Positions 50,496 to 63,307 of a stretch of DNA of 64,000 nt are shown piece by piece (position 1 is the first letter of the stretch; every line of letters begins with the position of its first letter). Under the pieces are notes generated by a model that made no database searches, was not told where the DNA came from, and was given only the letters and a program-made list of their open reading frames with translations. The stretch covers positions 62,001 to 126,000 of the forward strand of contig NW_017802958.1 in assembly GCF_001625305.1 (NCBI RefSeq). Direction: 5' to 3'. Both the position numbers and the translations under genes were made by a program. The DNA is from Branchiostoma belcheri (lineage: Eukaryota > Chordata > Leptocardii > Amphioxiformes > Branchiostomatidae).

Positions 50496-51343
50496 AAATC
50501 AATTTATCATGTTTGCTCTTGTCCCTTAGCCTTTTCTACATAAATATGAACGGCACACTATGACTGATTGACATTTAGTTGCATGAAAGTTCTGTTCAGT
50601 CAGTTGTCACTGAAGGTTGTTGGTTTGTTCAGTCTATCTGTAGAACATCTCACCAGGCGATCTGTGGCATAGTATGCTGTCACAGGGTGTTGTGTGTCGA
50701 CTCCAACTTGGCAGGCAATTTGCACGTTGGAAAGTGAAGGAGCAGTGTATACATAATGGTAAGCACGGAGAAGATGCGAGATCTAGTGTAGGGATGATGA
50801 ACCACGACCTTGCACAATGATAGCATTCCGCGATATCAAACTAAATTAGTGTCTGGAAAGTGCATCGTGCAATCTCGACAATTCCAATATGGGTGCTATT
50901 GGCTCGGAAAAATAGATCTTCTGTCGCATAACTCGTACTGTCATGTTGGCGAAAAACACAGCCCAAACTCCAGTCTCATTATGATCTTCAGTGGTTTCTT
51001 CCAGACGCTGTGGTCAGTCCAAGAAGCCAAATCTCACACGCGTACTCGGTAACAGGTCGCACCAAGCCAATTTGAATGAATATGAGGTCCTTATGCCGAG
51101 TCCTTGTCTCTTTAGAAGTGTTTTGCTTCCTTTAACGACGATATTAATGATATACTCAGTCAATTTAAAATTGCTATAGATTAATTGTTGCTTTAAGTTG
51201 GAACCCTACTGGCTTCTAAGTGGTAAAAAATAATAAGATGTTACAGTGTTGTAGAATAAACAATTACTATGGGAGTGAGTTTGATGGCATTGGTCTATAA
51301 TTGTGCTAATTCTATCATTTCTGGTCTTCCAGGATGACGTGTT
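50496..51343. other. No gene supported
   Basis: No convincing exon, repeat end or RNA gene. An ATG directly before gtaagc (50757-50764) could be a minimal first exon but nothing supports it. Confidence 0.35.
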
Positions 51344-51632
51344 CTACTTGGTGCTCGTGTTCTTCCAGATTCCCGCGTTGGTACACGAGACACAAGTTCT
51401 TCGGGTCCAGCGGCTTGTTGTTGTAAAGTTGTTGTTATATAATGTCCCCTTAGAAACTCGACGTTGTTCTTCTGTAACTCTATCGAATCCTGATGACAGT
51501 ATGTGAATGATTGCATTCAGCTGGTATGCAATGCCCATCAGGAAACAGATACAAAAAAACACAGCGACGAGAATCAGAATCGCTATAACAGCCGTCACGA
51601 CCATGATGACTTTCAATGCTGTCTGTTATGCC
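51344..51632 (-). CDS. Possible single-pass membrane protein exon
   Basis: On the minus strand a good acceptor (ttgttttacag, about 51633) leads into an open frame whose first ATG is at about 51604. It starts with a long hydrophobic segment (VVTAVIAILILVAVFFCICF) and continues IAYQLNAIIHILSSGFDRVT to a stop at 51344. An N-terminal transmembrane helix is clear; the polar C-terminus is low complexity and another frame is open there, so the exon end is uncertain. No family recognised. Confidence 0.3.
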
Positions 51633-53649
51633 TGTAAAACAATTAAATGTTCATATCTTAGCTGAACAGAACGCATTCCAAATCAACGGTACATGTCTAC
51701 CTCCCGCTATTGTCCCAGATTTTTAAATAAGAACAAAATTATACATGGTAATTTAACCGTTGCAAATCTAACAGAATCCAGTTAAAAGGTCCCTGATGGA
51801 ATTAACAGACTGTTGATTAACATTACTTGGGTAACACGCAACTTTCACAATTGCTGCAATGTGGCGGCTGGAAGAGAGGAAACCTTGGATGTGAGTGAAT
51901 CGCAAAAGACCAGCGTCAGTAATGTATACCGGTGGTATGGTTATAAACAGTAACTTTAACCAACCATAGGCCGTGTAATATAGGAAAACAGACCTTAAAT
52001 ATGAAAACGAACCATGTAGTTTTCACGTGAGAACAAACTAAGGGGTGTAGGAATCAAACAACTGAATTCAAAGCTGGTCGTGGATTATGTGTATCCCGGT
52101 TACAAAGGACTATGAACCAAAAAAGCAATAGCACTAAAAGGCAATAGACTTGGTCTGCATAGGTTTTTTAAATAGTCTTTATCAAAATGATAGATTAAAG
52201 GTAAAGGAGGGAAGAAGTTAGAAGAGGAGGAAATAGCGACTGGAAAAGAATACAAAGGCAACGTTCTGTGTCAATTGTAATGCCGTTTATTTTAAATCGC
52301 CCCGCCCCCCTGCTCCAACGGTCTAACTTCCTTAATAAAGTCTCTTCTCTATTTTATCCAACACAGGCTATATTACAGTATACATAATAACAGTTGATAA
52401 ATGGACTTTGAAATTATAATTGAATAAAAAGAACACAGCTCATGGAATATGTTACATATATTGACTTTAACAGCATAACTCCAGAAAGCTTAGATGGAAC
52501 TTGGTATTTAATAGGTGGGTAGGTCTTAATAAGAGCTCGGAATGATCAGATTTGGGACCAACTGGCGGCTCCTATGGTACTGCAGCAGAACTTCCGGTTG
52601 TGATATGTCGTGATCTGGACATGTAAGGGTCGTGATTTTTGGATAGTAAGTAGCTCCTAGAGTCATGATTTTAGATGGTAGGTAGCTCTTGTGCCCAGAA
52701 AGAAGTGACGTAAGTTTGGGCCCTGTAGAAGCTTGTTTAGGAACTGCAGTGGCATTTGATTGAAAATGTTTGAAGTAGGATAACTTTAAGAACCGGTGAT
52801 TTTTGGTTTGTGGGTAGATTAAATGACGGTTCATATAGTAAAATGATAATTATGTAAACCAGGATCTAATTCACATAATCACGGCATTCAAGAACATGTT
52901 GCAATAAGCCACGATGTAATTAGCCAGGAATAGAAACACGGATAGTTAGAACGATGCTGTAAATTTGAAGAAATGTACTTAATTTTGAATATTATTATAT
53001 ATTATATATAATATTATAAGTTTACTTGCGCTTATGGGGCCCCTGACCTCCCCCTTGAACACTTGAAAAGCGGCTATTGCCGATAGTGTAAATATTTAAG
53101 GTTGAATAAAGGTCGAAAAATAGGATGGAGACATTCAACAATCCCCCCCCCCCCAGTTATCAATGCTTTTTCCTTCTCTAAACATTTGTTTATTTAAGTC
53201 ACAATAAATGGTTTTAGATGTAGCCTTCTCTACGGGTACAAATTTACCATGAAGTAGTCCAATTTGTGTTGATTGAGTTTAAAATTCAGCTATGGCTAGT
53301 TGGTTTAAATACTGAGCTAACTTTGTTTTCTTTTGGTATTGCATTTAGAAGGTTATTTTGTTCAGCCAATAAGTTTTTTTGGGTCATCTAATATCTCCAT
53401 TAGAGATAATATGAATTGACCGCCATGAAAAATATGTTTTATCTATAGAAGGCCTGCATTAAAAATCAGATTATCTTTCCCTTATTCTTTGAGGTAAAAG
53501 TTAGGTATCAGTTTCCAGGGGACATAGGGCCATTACAAAATCTCCTGACCCATGAGGCCTGTAGACCGTGAATCTGATACAGCAGAGGTACTTCTGCCTC
53601 CACTCTGCCCTATTTAATAATATAGATGCCATAATGTCATGATATATCT
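51633..53649. other. No gene supported
   Basis: AT-rich DNA with a poly-C run (about 53144-53154) and short near-repeats such as gtagctcctagagtcatgatttt/gtagctcttgtgccc at 52648-52690. I see no coding or mobile-element structure. Confidence 0.4.
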
Positions 53650-53899
53650 TCATATGATAGTCCTTCTTCTGAGGAAATAGGCCATATGTGACAAAGAAAT
53701 CTTACTCATCCTTAAAACGTTTGCTACGTTACCAATCTTGAGCTTCTCAATTATGCCATTGTATATCGAAAGAATTTCCTTCGTCACAAAGTTGTTTCTG
53801 TTTTGTTGTACAATATCCAAAACCAGACAACGTTCAAGTGTTCCCTGTTTTACCTTGTCAGGGCTTCGTTGTATCACCTGCAAACTTGTCTCTTTATGA

Positions 53900-54156
53900 T
53901 TTTGTGGATTGATGTGTATGCTTTCTACGACATCATGGAAATTAATTACTACATGGTTTGCAATAGCAATAAATTGCAGGCGATGTAGTTTTTGAAACAC
54001 GCACAGTTGTGTGAATTGCACCGCAACTGGATTTGACCCCTTTTCGTATCATTCTTTCCATATCTGCAAGTGAAAGAAATTATTATCAGTAACACGTCCT
54101 CTTTAACTCTCCCACAGGTAGGATGACTCAGCTCTATGTCATCTTCTTACAGACAC
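53900..54156 (-). pseudogene. Minus-strand cysteine-cluster exon and adjoining splice site
   Basis: The minus-strand exon above ends at a donor (gtgtct|gtaaga, about 54154). After an acceptor (cacttgcag, about 54062) one frame reads KRGQIQLRCNSHNCACFKNY then IAC, and a stop at about 53957. The C-x4-C-x-C-x7-C cluster resembles small cysteine clusters at the ends of some transposon-derived proteins. Confidence 0.3.
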
Positions 54157-54740
54157 TGAACACAGCGAGATGGACATTATTATTCAGCATTTTACCAAGT
54201 TCATTCAAGAACTTTGCATCCTCGTTGATACTGGGATCTGCTGTATCAGTAGGCAAAGTGATATGTCCTGAGCATATTGTCCTACTACATTCTGGTACTG
54301 GTACAGGGGCTGTGCCTTCATCTTCAGCCTGACCCTCGGACTCAACCTTAAGGATGAACTCCGGATCCAGCTCCCCGTCTTCTGTGTCCAGAAGCTCACA
54401 CCCTTCATCCACAGGATCCTGGCTTTGTTGGGTGGCACGACCGACTCCCTCGGGTGGTATATTATGGTGGGAAGGAGGTCCCTGATGGTTTTGGGTGGCT
54501 CCTCTGATATCTCGTATTTGAAATGCCACATCTCTTCACATCAGCTTGGAACAGCTCGTCCCGGACGTCCTCGCTTCCATTCAAGTCATTGGAAATATAG
54601 TTCTCCTTCAATGCCATGGAGATATCGACCTGGAGCGAGTCCCAGCTGTCGACAAGCATGGCCATCATGTCGTTTCTGGAGGGGGATGATATCTTCAGCT
54701 GATCTTCCGATTTATGTAAAGTCAAACTTGAATGAATACT
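54157..54740 (-). pseudogene. pogo/Tigger-like transposase C-terminal relic
   Basis: Minus strand: MLVDSWDSLQVDISMALKEN then YISNDLNGSEDVRDELFQAD and KRCGISNTRYQR. W..l....I..alk...IsN.LnGsED is the end of the DDE_1 domain in pogo/Tigger/jerky-type proteins. After a frameshift near 54465 a second frame continues with an acidic region (ELLDTEDGELDPEFILKVES) and EDAKFLNELGKMLNNN. The catalytic DDE region is not found upstream, so it is a fragment or a heavily rearranged host gene. Confidence 0.4.
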
Positions 54741-55025
54741 GAGGAGGCTAGCACTACTGTGGATTCACTACTGTGAACCCGCTCGGTTCGGCGTCGTGTG
54801 TATTTGAATCAAAATGTTTATCGAAAAAGGGCACACTTGTTACGGCCGGATAACACTCTCTGCTACTAAAAAAACGGGATAATTAGGCAGCATCTAAGCT
54901 GTTCTGAGGGAGTAACAAGCTCTACACATAACAGAACACGCTGGCTGATAAAATCTCTAAGCCCCAAAAACGATGTGAAAAACTGAAAGCCAGATTTCAC
55001 GAAAAACGGCTCGGTAAAATCTTAC

Positions 55026-55145
55026 CTCCAGATCCTCATGTTCAGAGCTACTCGAGTCGGACCTGACGGCGGGGCGCCTCTTCTTCTTGGGTCGGGGGCT
55101 AGACGGCTTGGAGCCCTCGCTCGTTGAAGCTTCAGGTGCGTTCAT
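55026..55145 (-). CDS. Candidate first exon (minus strand) with nuclear localisation signal
   Basis: ATG at 55145 (minus), 40 codons, ending at a consensus donor (ctggag|gtaaga). Sequence: MNAPEASTSEGSKPSSPRPK then KKRRPAVRSDSSSSEHEDLE, a basic bipartite-like NLS followed by an acidic serine run typical of casein-kinase-2-phosphorylated nuclear proteins. Could be the start of the gene to which the 54.1-54.7 kb pieces belong, although phases do not join simply. Confidence 0.4.
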
Positions 55146-55857
55146 TTGCCCGTTGGTGGGGGCTGTTTGCTACTGCCGCTGGGGTTGGGTTCTTTCTTCC
55201 CAGCTGCTGGGTCTGCGTCCGACAATTGTGCTGCAGCGTGTGCCGCGTCCCGTGAGGCGATTTGAGAAGTGTCAGTCTAACTTAAGTAGCTACACATGTA
55301 CAGTTAAATCTTTACATTATAATACAACGTTAAAATTGACATATTCAATCATTAAAAATTCTAAGGACAATTACTCACACAAGTGATATACAAAGCAATA
55401 TTCATATATAACAATGGCTGCCAGGGATCAATGCCCATCTTCCAGGTTCAGCTTTATTGACATTGGCATGACATGTTCGATGAAATTAAAAACATGAATT
55501 GAGCCTACTCTCCAAGCAGAGGTAGGGTCGCTCGGTATTTTGGCAGTATTTTCGCGTTTTTAATACGTCTTTCTACTTTTACGGTTTTTTTTTGGTCTTC
55601 CTCCCCTTACCTCTGCCGGCAAACGGAACGTTCAATGGGATTAAATTCGATCACTTTAGCACATTATGGCCATTTGTCGACTAGGTGCTAAGTATGTGCG
55701 GGGCAGCTCTGGGTTTCTGTCTGCGCGCCGCGGGACGTTTCCGGTCTGGCCGTCGCGACCTTTGACCCTGGACGCGTATGTAACGGTTTCGGGGTCAGCC
55801 GGTGGATTTAAACTTTCGGTAGTAAACTGACTGGATTATTCTCTTGAATCACTTAAA
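55146..55857. promoter_or_regulatory. Upstream region of the RecQ-like gene, GC-rich near the start
   Basis: From about 55680 to 55850 the DNA is CpG-rich (ctgcgcgccgcgggacgtttccgg...cgtcgcgacc), unlike its AT-rich surroundings, and probably holds the promoter/5' UTR. cctactctccaagcagaggt (55503-55522) marks a change in composition and may be an element terminus; no partner is visible in the window. Confidence 0.35.
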
Positions 55858-58800
55858 ATGGACACAAGAGCAAGGGCTACGCGCGTAGCAAAAGACCTAT
55901 GGGGCTTCGAGAGTCTCCGTGAAGCCCAGCTTACCGCAATTACGGCAGTTTCTGAAGGGAAAGACACATTTGTAGGCCTTGCTACCGGACAGGGCAAGTC
56001 TATTTGCTATCAGATACTGCCGAGTATTTCTACCAGCCCGACGGTCGTCCTCGTCATTTCTCCGCTCCACGCACTTGTTGCTGATCAGGTAAGACATTTT
56101 GTATAGAAACTACGTAGCATGACATTTTAAATTATACAAAGTGACTTCCGATTACGTACGAGTGCAGAGCGCCCCCCTCCCCATTCTACCGATAAATATG
56201 CAACAAGTAACTTAGGCTTACTTACCTTCCGTGTGTAATTTCTGCGGTGGTGGAATTGAACCCAGCATTAGACAAGAATAATGACAATGTTATCGTTTCA
56301 AAATCCTTATTTAATGCATTGCTGCCTTGCTCATTTAGAGAATGAGTGGTTTTGCTTATTTACTAAAGATACAACGGTAGTTTTTAGCTTGCAAATTATA
56401 CATGTAACGTCACTTGTTTCCCTATAAATAATATTTGCCTAAAAAGTACTATTACATACAATATTTCAGATACACCGATATGAGAGCGTCACCGGGTACA
56501 AGGGACTGCACCTGAAAAATGCTGGAGACATTCAACAGTACATGGATGGACCAGATGGCAGTGTTCGAATTGGTGAGCAACATATGACAAACTAAAAATC
56601 ACAGATTTGCTTCCCACAATGTTATTGTTATCTTAAAACAGTCATTTAATCTCATGTAGTAATTAATTTGGTAATTCAGGTAGTTTAACTTAAGACTGGT
56701 CAAATGATTCTATGCTATGTCAAATGAACCATATGAAAAATGTAGTAACTGGAAAAGACTACTTACTTTACTTATGTGTTTTAATATTGTACAGACGTTC
56801 ATAACATTTGCAACTATTGTTGACTTCTTCTACAGTTTTCATGGCCCCAGAACAGGCAGTGTCACCACAGGGACGGAAACTGCTGCAAACACCTCCACTG
56901 CCTATACAAGTTGTTGCAGTAGACGAAGCACATTGTATACCTGAATGGTAGGTTGTCCCATAGAGAATTTTAAAGTCAGAAATTGGGGGAAAAATAAGGG
57001 GCGTGCTTCAAAACTTTACATCAGGGTGGTAGGTGCAAACTGTTTTGTTGGCTGGAAGTCTGTCGTAGTGCTATATTCTTGAAAGACCTTCCCCATCCTT
57101 CCTTGTTCGCCCCCAGACAGTACACGTGTGAAGGGTCTATAATTTCATATCATTAGCAACAAAGCACTGACATATTTTACAACATGCCACTATCCAAGGA
57201 GGTTAAAATCTGATTTTAACCTCCTTGCACTATCATGTAAATGTACAAATGCTATGTCACCTATCATTTAGTTACATTGAAACATTTGACATGTTAACAT
57301 TTTTAATCAACAGGGGAGATGACTTCAGAAAAACATTTAAGAAGATCGGTAGCTTGCGGGCCCTCCTAAGCAAGGTGCCATTCATGGCCCTTACTGCCAC
57401 AGCCACCCCTGATGTCTGCAGGAGTGTGATGGATGCCCTGCACATGGAGAATCCAGTCATGGTGAAAGGCAGTCTGGATCGACCCAACATCTTTCTCCTG
57501 AGGAAGAAGATCAAGAGCACAAAGGTAATCATATATTCCTATGTCTAAAATCATGTTTCTGTATTAGATTTTTGTTTACTCCAAAGAATCATTTGTGAAT
57601 AACTAATGTGAAAAAGGCTTTCAGAACTTAATGAAATTGAGGAAAGTAATGTAAAATACTAATAATGAGCTGTAATAGTTGTGTTTGGCATTTGAAAATA
57701 CTTTATCCAATATATGACAGCTATCTTTACAATACTGGTAACAATTACAATTTGTGCCATCAAATTTTTTTCATACAGGAAGACTTCCAGCCACTTGTGG
57801 ACCACATCATGGCAGCAGAGACAGTGCAAGACATCAAGAAGCACATTGTGTATGCCACAACAAAAAACACCTGTATGGAGCTCTGGGAGGAGCTGACTAG
57901 GAGGTGTCCAGCGAACATAAAAAAAGCAGTGAGGGTGTTCCACGCCGACATCTCCCGACAGGCCAAAAAAGAAGTCATGGAAGCCTTCAGAGATGGGTCC
58001 GTGAGAATTGTCGTGGCGTCAATTGCTTTTGGAATGGTAGGAAAAATTATGAACTTCACTGCTAACAAAAAAACAGCAAAATTTCTTTTCTCCATTAGAT
58101 ATGGTAGACAAGTTATTGCTTATTGTTTGTAGATTTTTGTTTGACTTGCATTTTTATTTGGCAGCTGTTGTAAATTATCGACTTTCCATGTGTGCTTTTA
58201 CAAATAACTTCACAAATGAAATATTTGCATCAAGTACAATGCTAAAGCATTTGCATGCATGTCACACAGGGCATCGACATACCAGACATAGATGGAGTGG
58301 TTATCTACCACGTGCCTGCCACCATTGGACAGTTGTACCAGGTAAATAATATTTATGCTTGGACTTAAATACAGCTATAAATAATATGTTATAAGAGCTA
58401 TTACATTTAATATGACAATTTTGACTTGTGCATGTAGATAGATCAATTTTGAACAACATAAAAACATTCAGTTGCCATAAAAATAAGTGTGTATAATTAC
58501 ACAGTATCTATTTTAAAGTTTTTTTTTTGCTGCTAAGGAAATTGGAAGAGCGGGAAGAGCTGGACAACAAGCAAGTGCTGTGATTTTTTACGGAAAGGGA
58601 GATGTCAACAAGGCTCCGGAGGATCTAAAAGCGTTCTTGCTGACGGATGGCTGTCTGCGAGAGGAGCTACTGAAACACCTGGGGCAGGACATGGAGGAAC
58701 AACCAGACAAGTGCTGCAGTGTCGGTGACAGTAATGGTGACGACGGTGATCAGGAAACATGCTTCTTTCTGCATCAGACTGAGAGTAGAGCTGTCCACCA

Positions 58801-59137
58801 GCCCAGTGAGTACAGGAAAAGAAGGGCAGACTCGAAAAAGGAGAAGGAGCTGAAGGAGGCCATATTGGAACTACGTGACACATGGTACTGCGAGAGACCG
58901 GAGTTGCTCCTGTTTGGACCTGACATTGTAATGGCTGATGAAACAGTGGACAAAGTTGTCACCAAGTGTAGGTCGATTCATCGTGTGGAAGACTTAGAAA
59001 AGATAAGTGGCATGCCTGCAGACAAGACTGAAGAAATTCTTCAGGCAATAAACAGCCTTTTCCCGGAACAGAGAAGAAAGATTAGAGCAAGAAGACGCCG
59101 CCATGTTTTGGGTGATATTGGCAACATAGTTAGGTAA
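55858..59137 (+). CDS. RecQ-like SF2 DNA helicase, seven exons, intact (528 aa)
   Basis: Exons 55858-56088, 56470-56572, 56836-56947, 57314-57524, 57779-58036, 58270-58341 and 58538-59137 join in phase with GT-AG introns and no internal stop. Motifs in order: motif 0 WGFESLREAQ (15-24), Walker A ATGQGKS (42-48), Ia VISPLHALVADQ (66-77), II DEAH (141-144) in VDEAHCIPEWGDDFRK, III ALTATAT (174-180), SLDRPNIFLL, IV IVYATTKN, V ASIAFGMGIDIPD, VI EIGRAGRAGQ (330-339). The aromatic-rich loop has WGDDFR for the usual WGHDFR. A reduced zinc-like segment (CLREELLKHLGQ...CC) follows; no RQC or HRDC domain is evident. The C-terminus ends in RRKIRARRRRHV. Activity expected: ATP-driven 3'-5' DNA unwinding. 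It converges on the DUF6589-like gene, 13 bp away. Confidence 0.9.
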
Positions 59138-59150
59138 TACCCACCTCTAA

Positions 59151-62100
59151 TCATTCATCAATCAGTGCGGCTAGGTCTACTTCAAGATCCTCGTCCCCGG
59201 TGTTGTGTTCAGTTTCATCATCCACTTTTCCCTTACGGAGGAAGTTGTCCAACCATCTGTCGACTGTTATGCGTTTGTCTCCCTTTTTCACTACATCCAC
59301 AAACTCCTTGCCCGAGCACAGCCTTCTACCTGGAGTTGGAGAGTAAGCACTGCCTTCTAGGATGGACTTCCACATTGCCTCTACATCAGCATGGGAGGAG
59401 GGTGTTGTATGCTGAACAGTCTGCTTCGCCTGGAAGACCCTGTCACAAAACCTTCGTGCTTCGTCCAGAAGAGGCACTGCTAGGGAAACCTCCTGTGCAT
59501 GACGTAGGGTCAGCTGGCCGCCTGATGCTTTCAGGACTTTCTTGAGGATCCTATATTGCCAAAAAAATTGTGATTTGTATCAGTCATTAAAATATTGTGT
59601 CCTATGTTTGGTAACATAAAGTAACATAAGTAACATCTATCTAATGTGCTGTTTTAGTGTTAGAAATGGTTAAGTCTAAAGGACAGAAAAACTACTGTGT
59701 TTGCATAGCTTCAAACTGCGTAACTGTACTATTAATAATAGTATTATGATAGTTAAATTGTTTTACTGTAATTGAAATAATGTTATTACATTGTACACTG
59801 AATCTCTTTCATACGCATGGCTTACTAAAGGATGAAATAATTGTGTAGCACCATCATTCATAATGTATCACAGCGAGTCCTAGACATGCTTCCCATGTTA
59901 TCTATACACTGTGTTTTATAATGTAATTGGTGCATGATTTAACTTAACTCTAAACTGTCAAAATCATGGTTATATGCTTACTTATTGTAGTGTTCAACAA
60001 GCATATCCACTGGTTTCCCGTGGCCTTCTCTGGAATGGGTGTTGACCCCTCTGTTGTTGGTAAGAACTTCAGTTGTCCGCGGCGACCAGTCCGCCAGCAG
60101 GTTGGCAAGATGATTTGCTGCTTCACTGCTATACTGGCTCCTGCCAGTCCCTAGAAAGGTTGGTAGCCAGAACTTCCAGTGGCTGATGATCCCTGGTCCA
60201 TCCTCATGTCTAAAGCAAAGACAAATCAACATAATCATGTGTCACATTGCCTGCACCACTTATGACACAAGAAGGTCATTATTATTTGTAGTGGACTATT
60301 TCGTCAAAGTTAACATGTAAACTTGTAAATATGTATAAATTGTATATAGTATTCCCTTTAACAACTATTTCTCTCAATAATAAAATGATAATATCAGTTT
60401 TTAACCTTGTTTTTGCTATTTATATAAAAAATTCTTGTGAATTAAACTATACCATGACATTAAAGTGATACATGTATATATCTATGTAGTAAGACAAAAT
60501 CAACTTGAAGCTGAAACAATAAGAATGGATCTTCATACCTAATGCATTGTCGAAGATCTACATACAGCATGAGGTGTCGCAGCAAGGCAACTGCATGCTG
60601 GAAGATGCTGTCATCCACGCTGTCTCTCACTGTTCTTTTGAAGACGTACTTGTCCAGAAAGGAGTGTATGGTGTCGTTCAGCTCTTCTGCACTTCTTTCT
60701 GGCACGTCTTCTCCAGGACACGTCATTCCCAAGTGATGGAGTAGCGCTGCTATGAGATGTGCCTTGCAAGCATGGTGCAGAAATTCGTCCATAGCATTGA
60801 ATTTCTTGCCTAAGATTCATAGAAAGACAAAAAGAAAACATTAACCAAGAAATACAAGTAAATACTGTAATGACAAATAAATCAACTCCAACCTAACTTT
60901 CTCAACTTAAAAACAAATACATTACAATCATTATCTGTGTACATAAGAGGTCTGTAATTTACATGTTTACACATACGCATAATTATTACCAACCTCCAGA
61001 ATCAACATTTCTTCGATCCACTACATCCCGCAGGTGCGCAAGGGATCCTACATTCTTCGGAGAGTTCCAGTGGGCGATGTGAATACACTTTCCAGTCTCC
61101 CAAAGGAAATGAAAGTCACCTGTAGGCATATACATGTAAACATATAGTTTGATGTTAGACAGAATTTTCCTAGTTGACTTAATCATAAAATGGGCAAATT
61201 GTAATTGACAAAAACATCTATAAATTTAGACATCAAGTACTAATAACCCCTTCAACCTCAAAGAACATTTTTGAAACAGAATCTTACCTGGACATTCCTT
61301 GGCCCAACTGAGGCGCTCCAGGTTATCCACATCGTCTTGTCGGTGACGCTTTGCAGCACGGACGTTTTTACACGTTGCTTGATCACCAATTACTTCCTGG
61401 AAACAACATTACACATGGTAAGTTATATATACTCTAAAGAGTTGACATAGGGGGAGGAAATATGACAGATGCCAGAAAAGTGGTATCAAGGAACTGAAGG
61501 AAGGATTACATAGTAAGTATTAAAGCCATTTAGGATCTAATAAACTTGACTTGGAACTAACTTGATCCCAACAGTTTTCTGGTGTCATGTTTGCCTCCTT
61601 GGCAAACCGTCTGAGGATGACAATGTTGGCACTTGTCACTGCCTCGTTTTCACCCATTAGTTCCAATGGCATGTATGTTGATGGCGTCACGGCCTTTTGC
61701 ACAGGTGGTGGTTTCCTGTGAGAAGAAAATGACTTGAACTCTTCTGACAGGAGTTTTGTGATGTGGTCACCAAGTCGCTGTCTTAGTCTGGTGATATCCT
61801 CCTTGCTTGGCAGCAGATCTGCAGCAGACAGATCGCAACGCCTTCCCTGTAAAATGTAAAAAAAAAACTATCACATACTTATATTTGTATTATATTTTTG
61901 TATCCAGCTAAATAAAAATTACATCTTTAGATCTTTACTATGTATCAAAATATAATACCAGAAGATTTACCTGGGGTTCAGTTGATACATCTTGAGAAGG
62001 GATGTGCCTCAGGGGGATGACCAACCGTGACGTCCAGTTTTTCATCTCTGCATGATGACCTGTATTTATGGAAAAGCATACATTTATTCTGAGCTCCATA

Positions 62101-63307
62101 CTTACTAGCAATATGTCTGTAAAACTGGGCAATGAGAGAGAAAGTCAAAGTAAGAGAAAAGGAAGAAAATGCTGTCTTTTATATGTTACATTATTTTTTT
62201 AAAATCTAAGTTAACCACCTTAAATCAGAGCCTCACAAATGCAATGAAAAGATTAAGGTGCACCTTTTCTTATTTGCTGCACTTTCACCAGTATGTTCAC
62301 ATTGTCATATGACCATACTGCTTCTCTGGGGATTGCAGCACTTCTGGTGATGTCGGCATTGTCCTTTATCACCCGCCAGACATTCCTGGACGACACCCCT
62401 ATGCCAGCATGATTCAGGATTTTCAATACCTAGGAGAAATAGAAACATTATATGATTGAATAAAACCTTAAGAAACCTAAGCAATTTTGTAGAATAAGTA
62501 CCATGTATACTGTATTTTTTTATCATGTGGCCTCCATCCTTTAGCCTAACAAGTACATGTACAATAACAATGTGGAAAAGAAATCAAGGACAAGACATCA
62601 TATAGCTAGTAAATAAGACAAATACCTGATCATTACATGTCCGTGCCATGAAGCCCAGTGACAGAATTGTTTGAAGTCCGCTGGCTTTCTGACTGTGGTG
62701 ATTGGCGATAGTGGCAATAATTGACATTGCTACAGACTGCGATCTGTCATCTTTGCTCCTTTCATAGGTTGGTGTTATCAAATTGCTGATCAGGCGGTGG
62801 ATGGTAGGTGCATTGGTTTGTATGTACAAGGCTGTATCTGCTGCACTGAATTCTTTAATGTCCGAGACAGTTTTGATTGTTCTAGTCAGGGGGCTGGTTT
62901 GAGAACAGATTGATGTGATTTCCATCTGCAGTTGGTTGTCTATTGTCACTGGGTCTAACATGGATGCGGCACGCCTCGCCTCGTAAAGCTGCTGTCTGAG
63001 CATTCTGTTTTCTTCCAGTAGTAAGGCAGTAGATTGCTGGTGGCTGTATGATATGGATGCTGGCAGAGCAGAGGAGGGTGGAGGCGTCCACGTTGGAAGG
63101 CCGACAGGCTGTAAACACGGCTGGAAAGAAACCCCCCTGTACAATGTTGTTGTCCCAGTCCTGCCTTTTTGCACATTTACATGGGGAAAGCAAGCCTTGA
63201 TGAACTTGCCAATTTGGTTTACTGTTAAGTGAAAATCCGACAACAGTTCCACAACAACATTTTGTGGCAGCTTTCCGCATGTGTCTACCTGCAAGTTCTC
63301 CCACAAC
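59151..63307 (-). CDS. DUF6589-like protein, nine exons visible, 5' end missing (784 aa seen)
   Basis: Minus-strand exons (5' to 3'): 63307-62626, 62429-62264, 62059-61971, 61846-61562, 61396-61288, 61119-60994, 60809-60539, 60209-59982, 59550-59151. All phases agree and no stop interrupts. Features: WENLQVDTCGKLPQN, a coiled coil (HQQSTALLLEENRMLRQQLY), KILNHAGIGVSSRNVWRVIK, WSYDNVNILVKVQQI, VIGDQATCKNVRAAKRHRQD, GDFHFLWETGKCIHIAHWNS, and late SREGHGKPVDMLVEHYNK. Block order and YDNVN / GDxxT / GDFHFxWE resemble DUF6589-type proteins expanded in fungi and marine invertebrates. I infer a transposase-like role with Asp of DNVN, GDQ and GDFHF as candidate acidic residues. The first exon begins with one base of a split codon, so the start lies upstream. 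Confidence 0.75.

Noticed and set aside
53650-54021. 123-codon minus frame as a gene
   Set aside because: It overlaps the cysteine-cluster frame in another phase and shows no conserved motif; the splice-supported frame was preferred.
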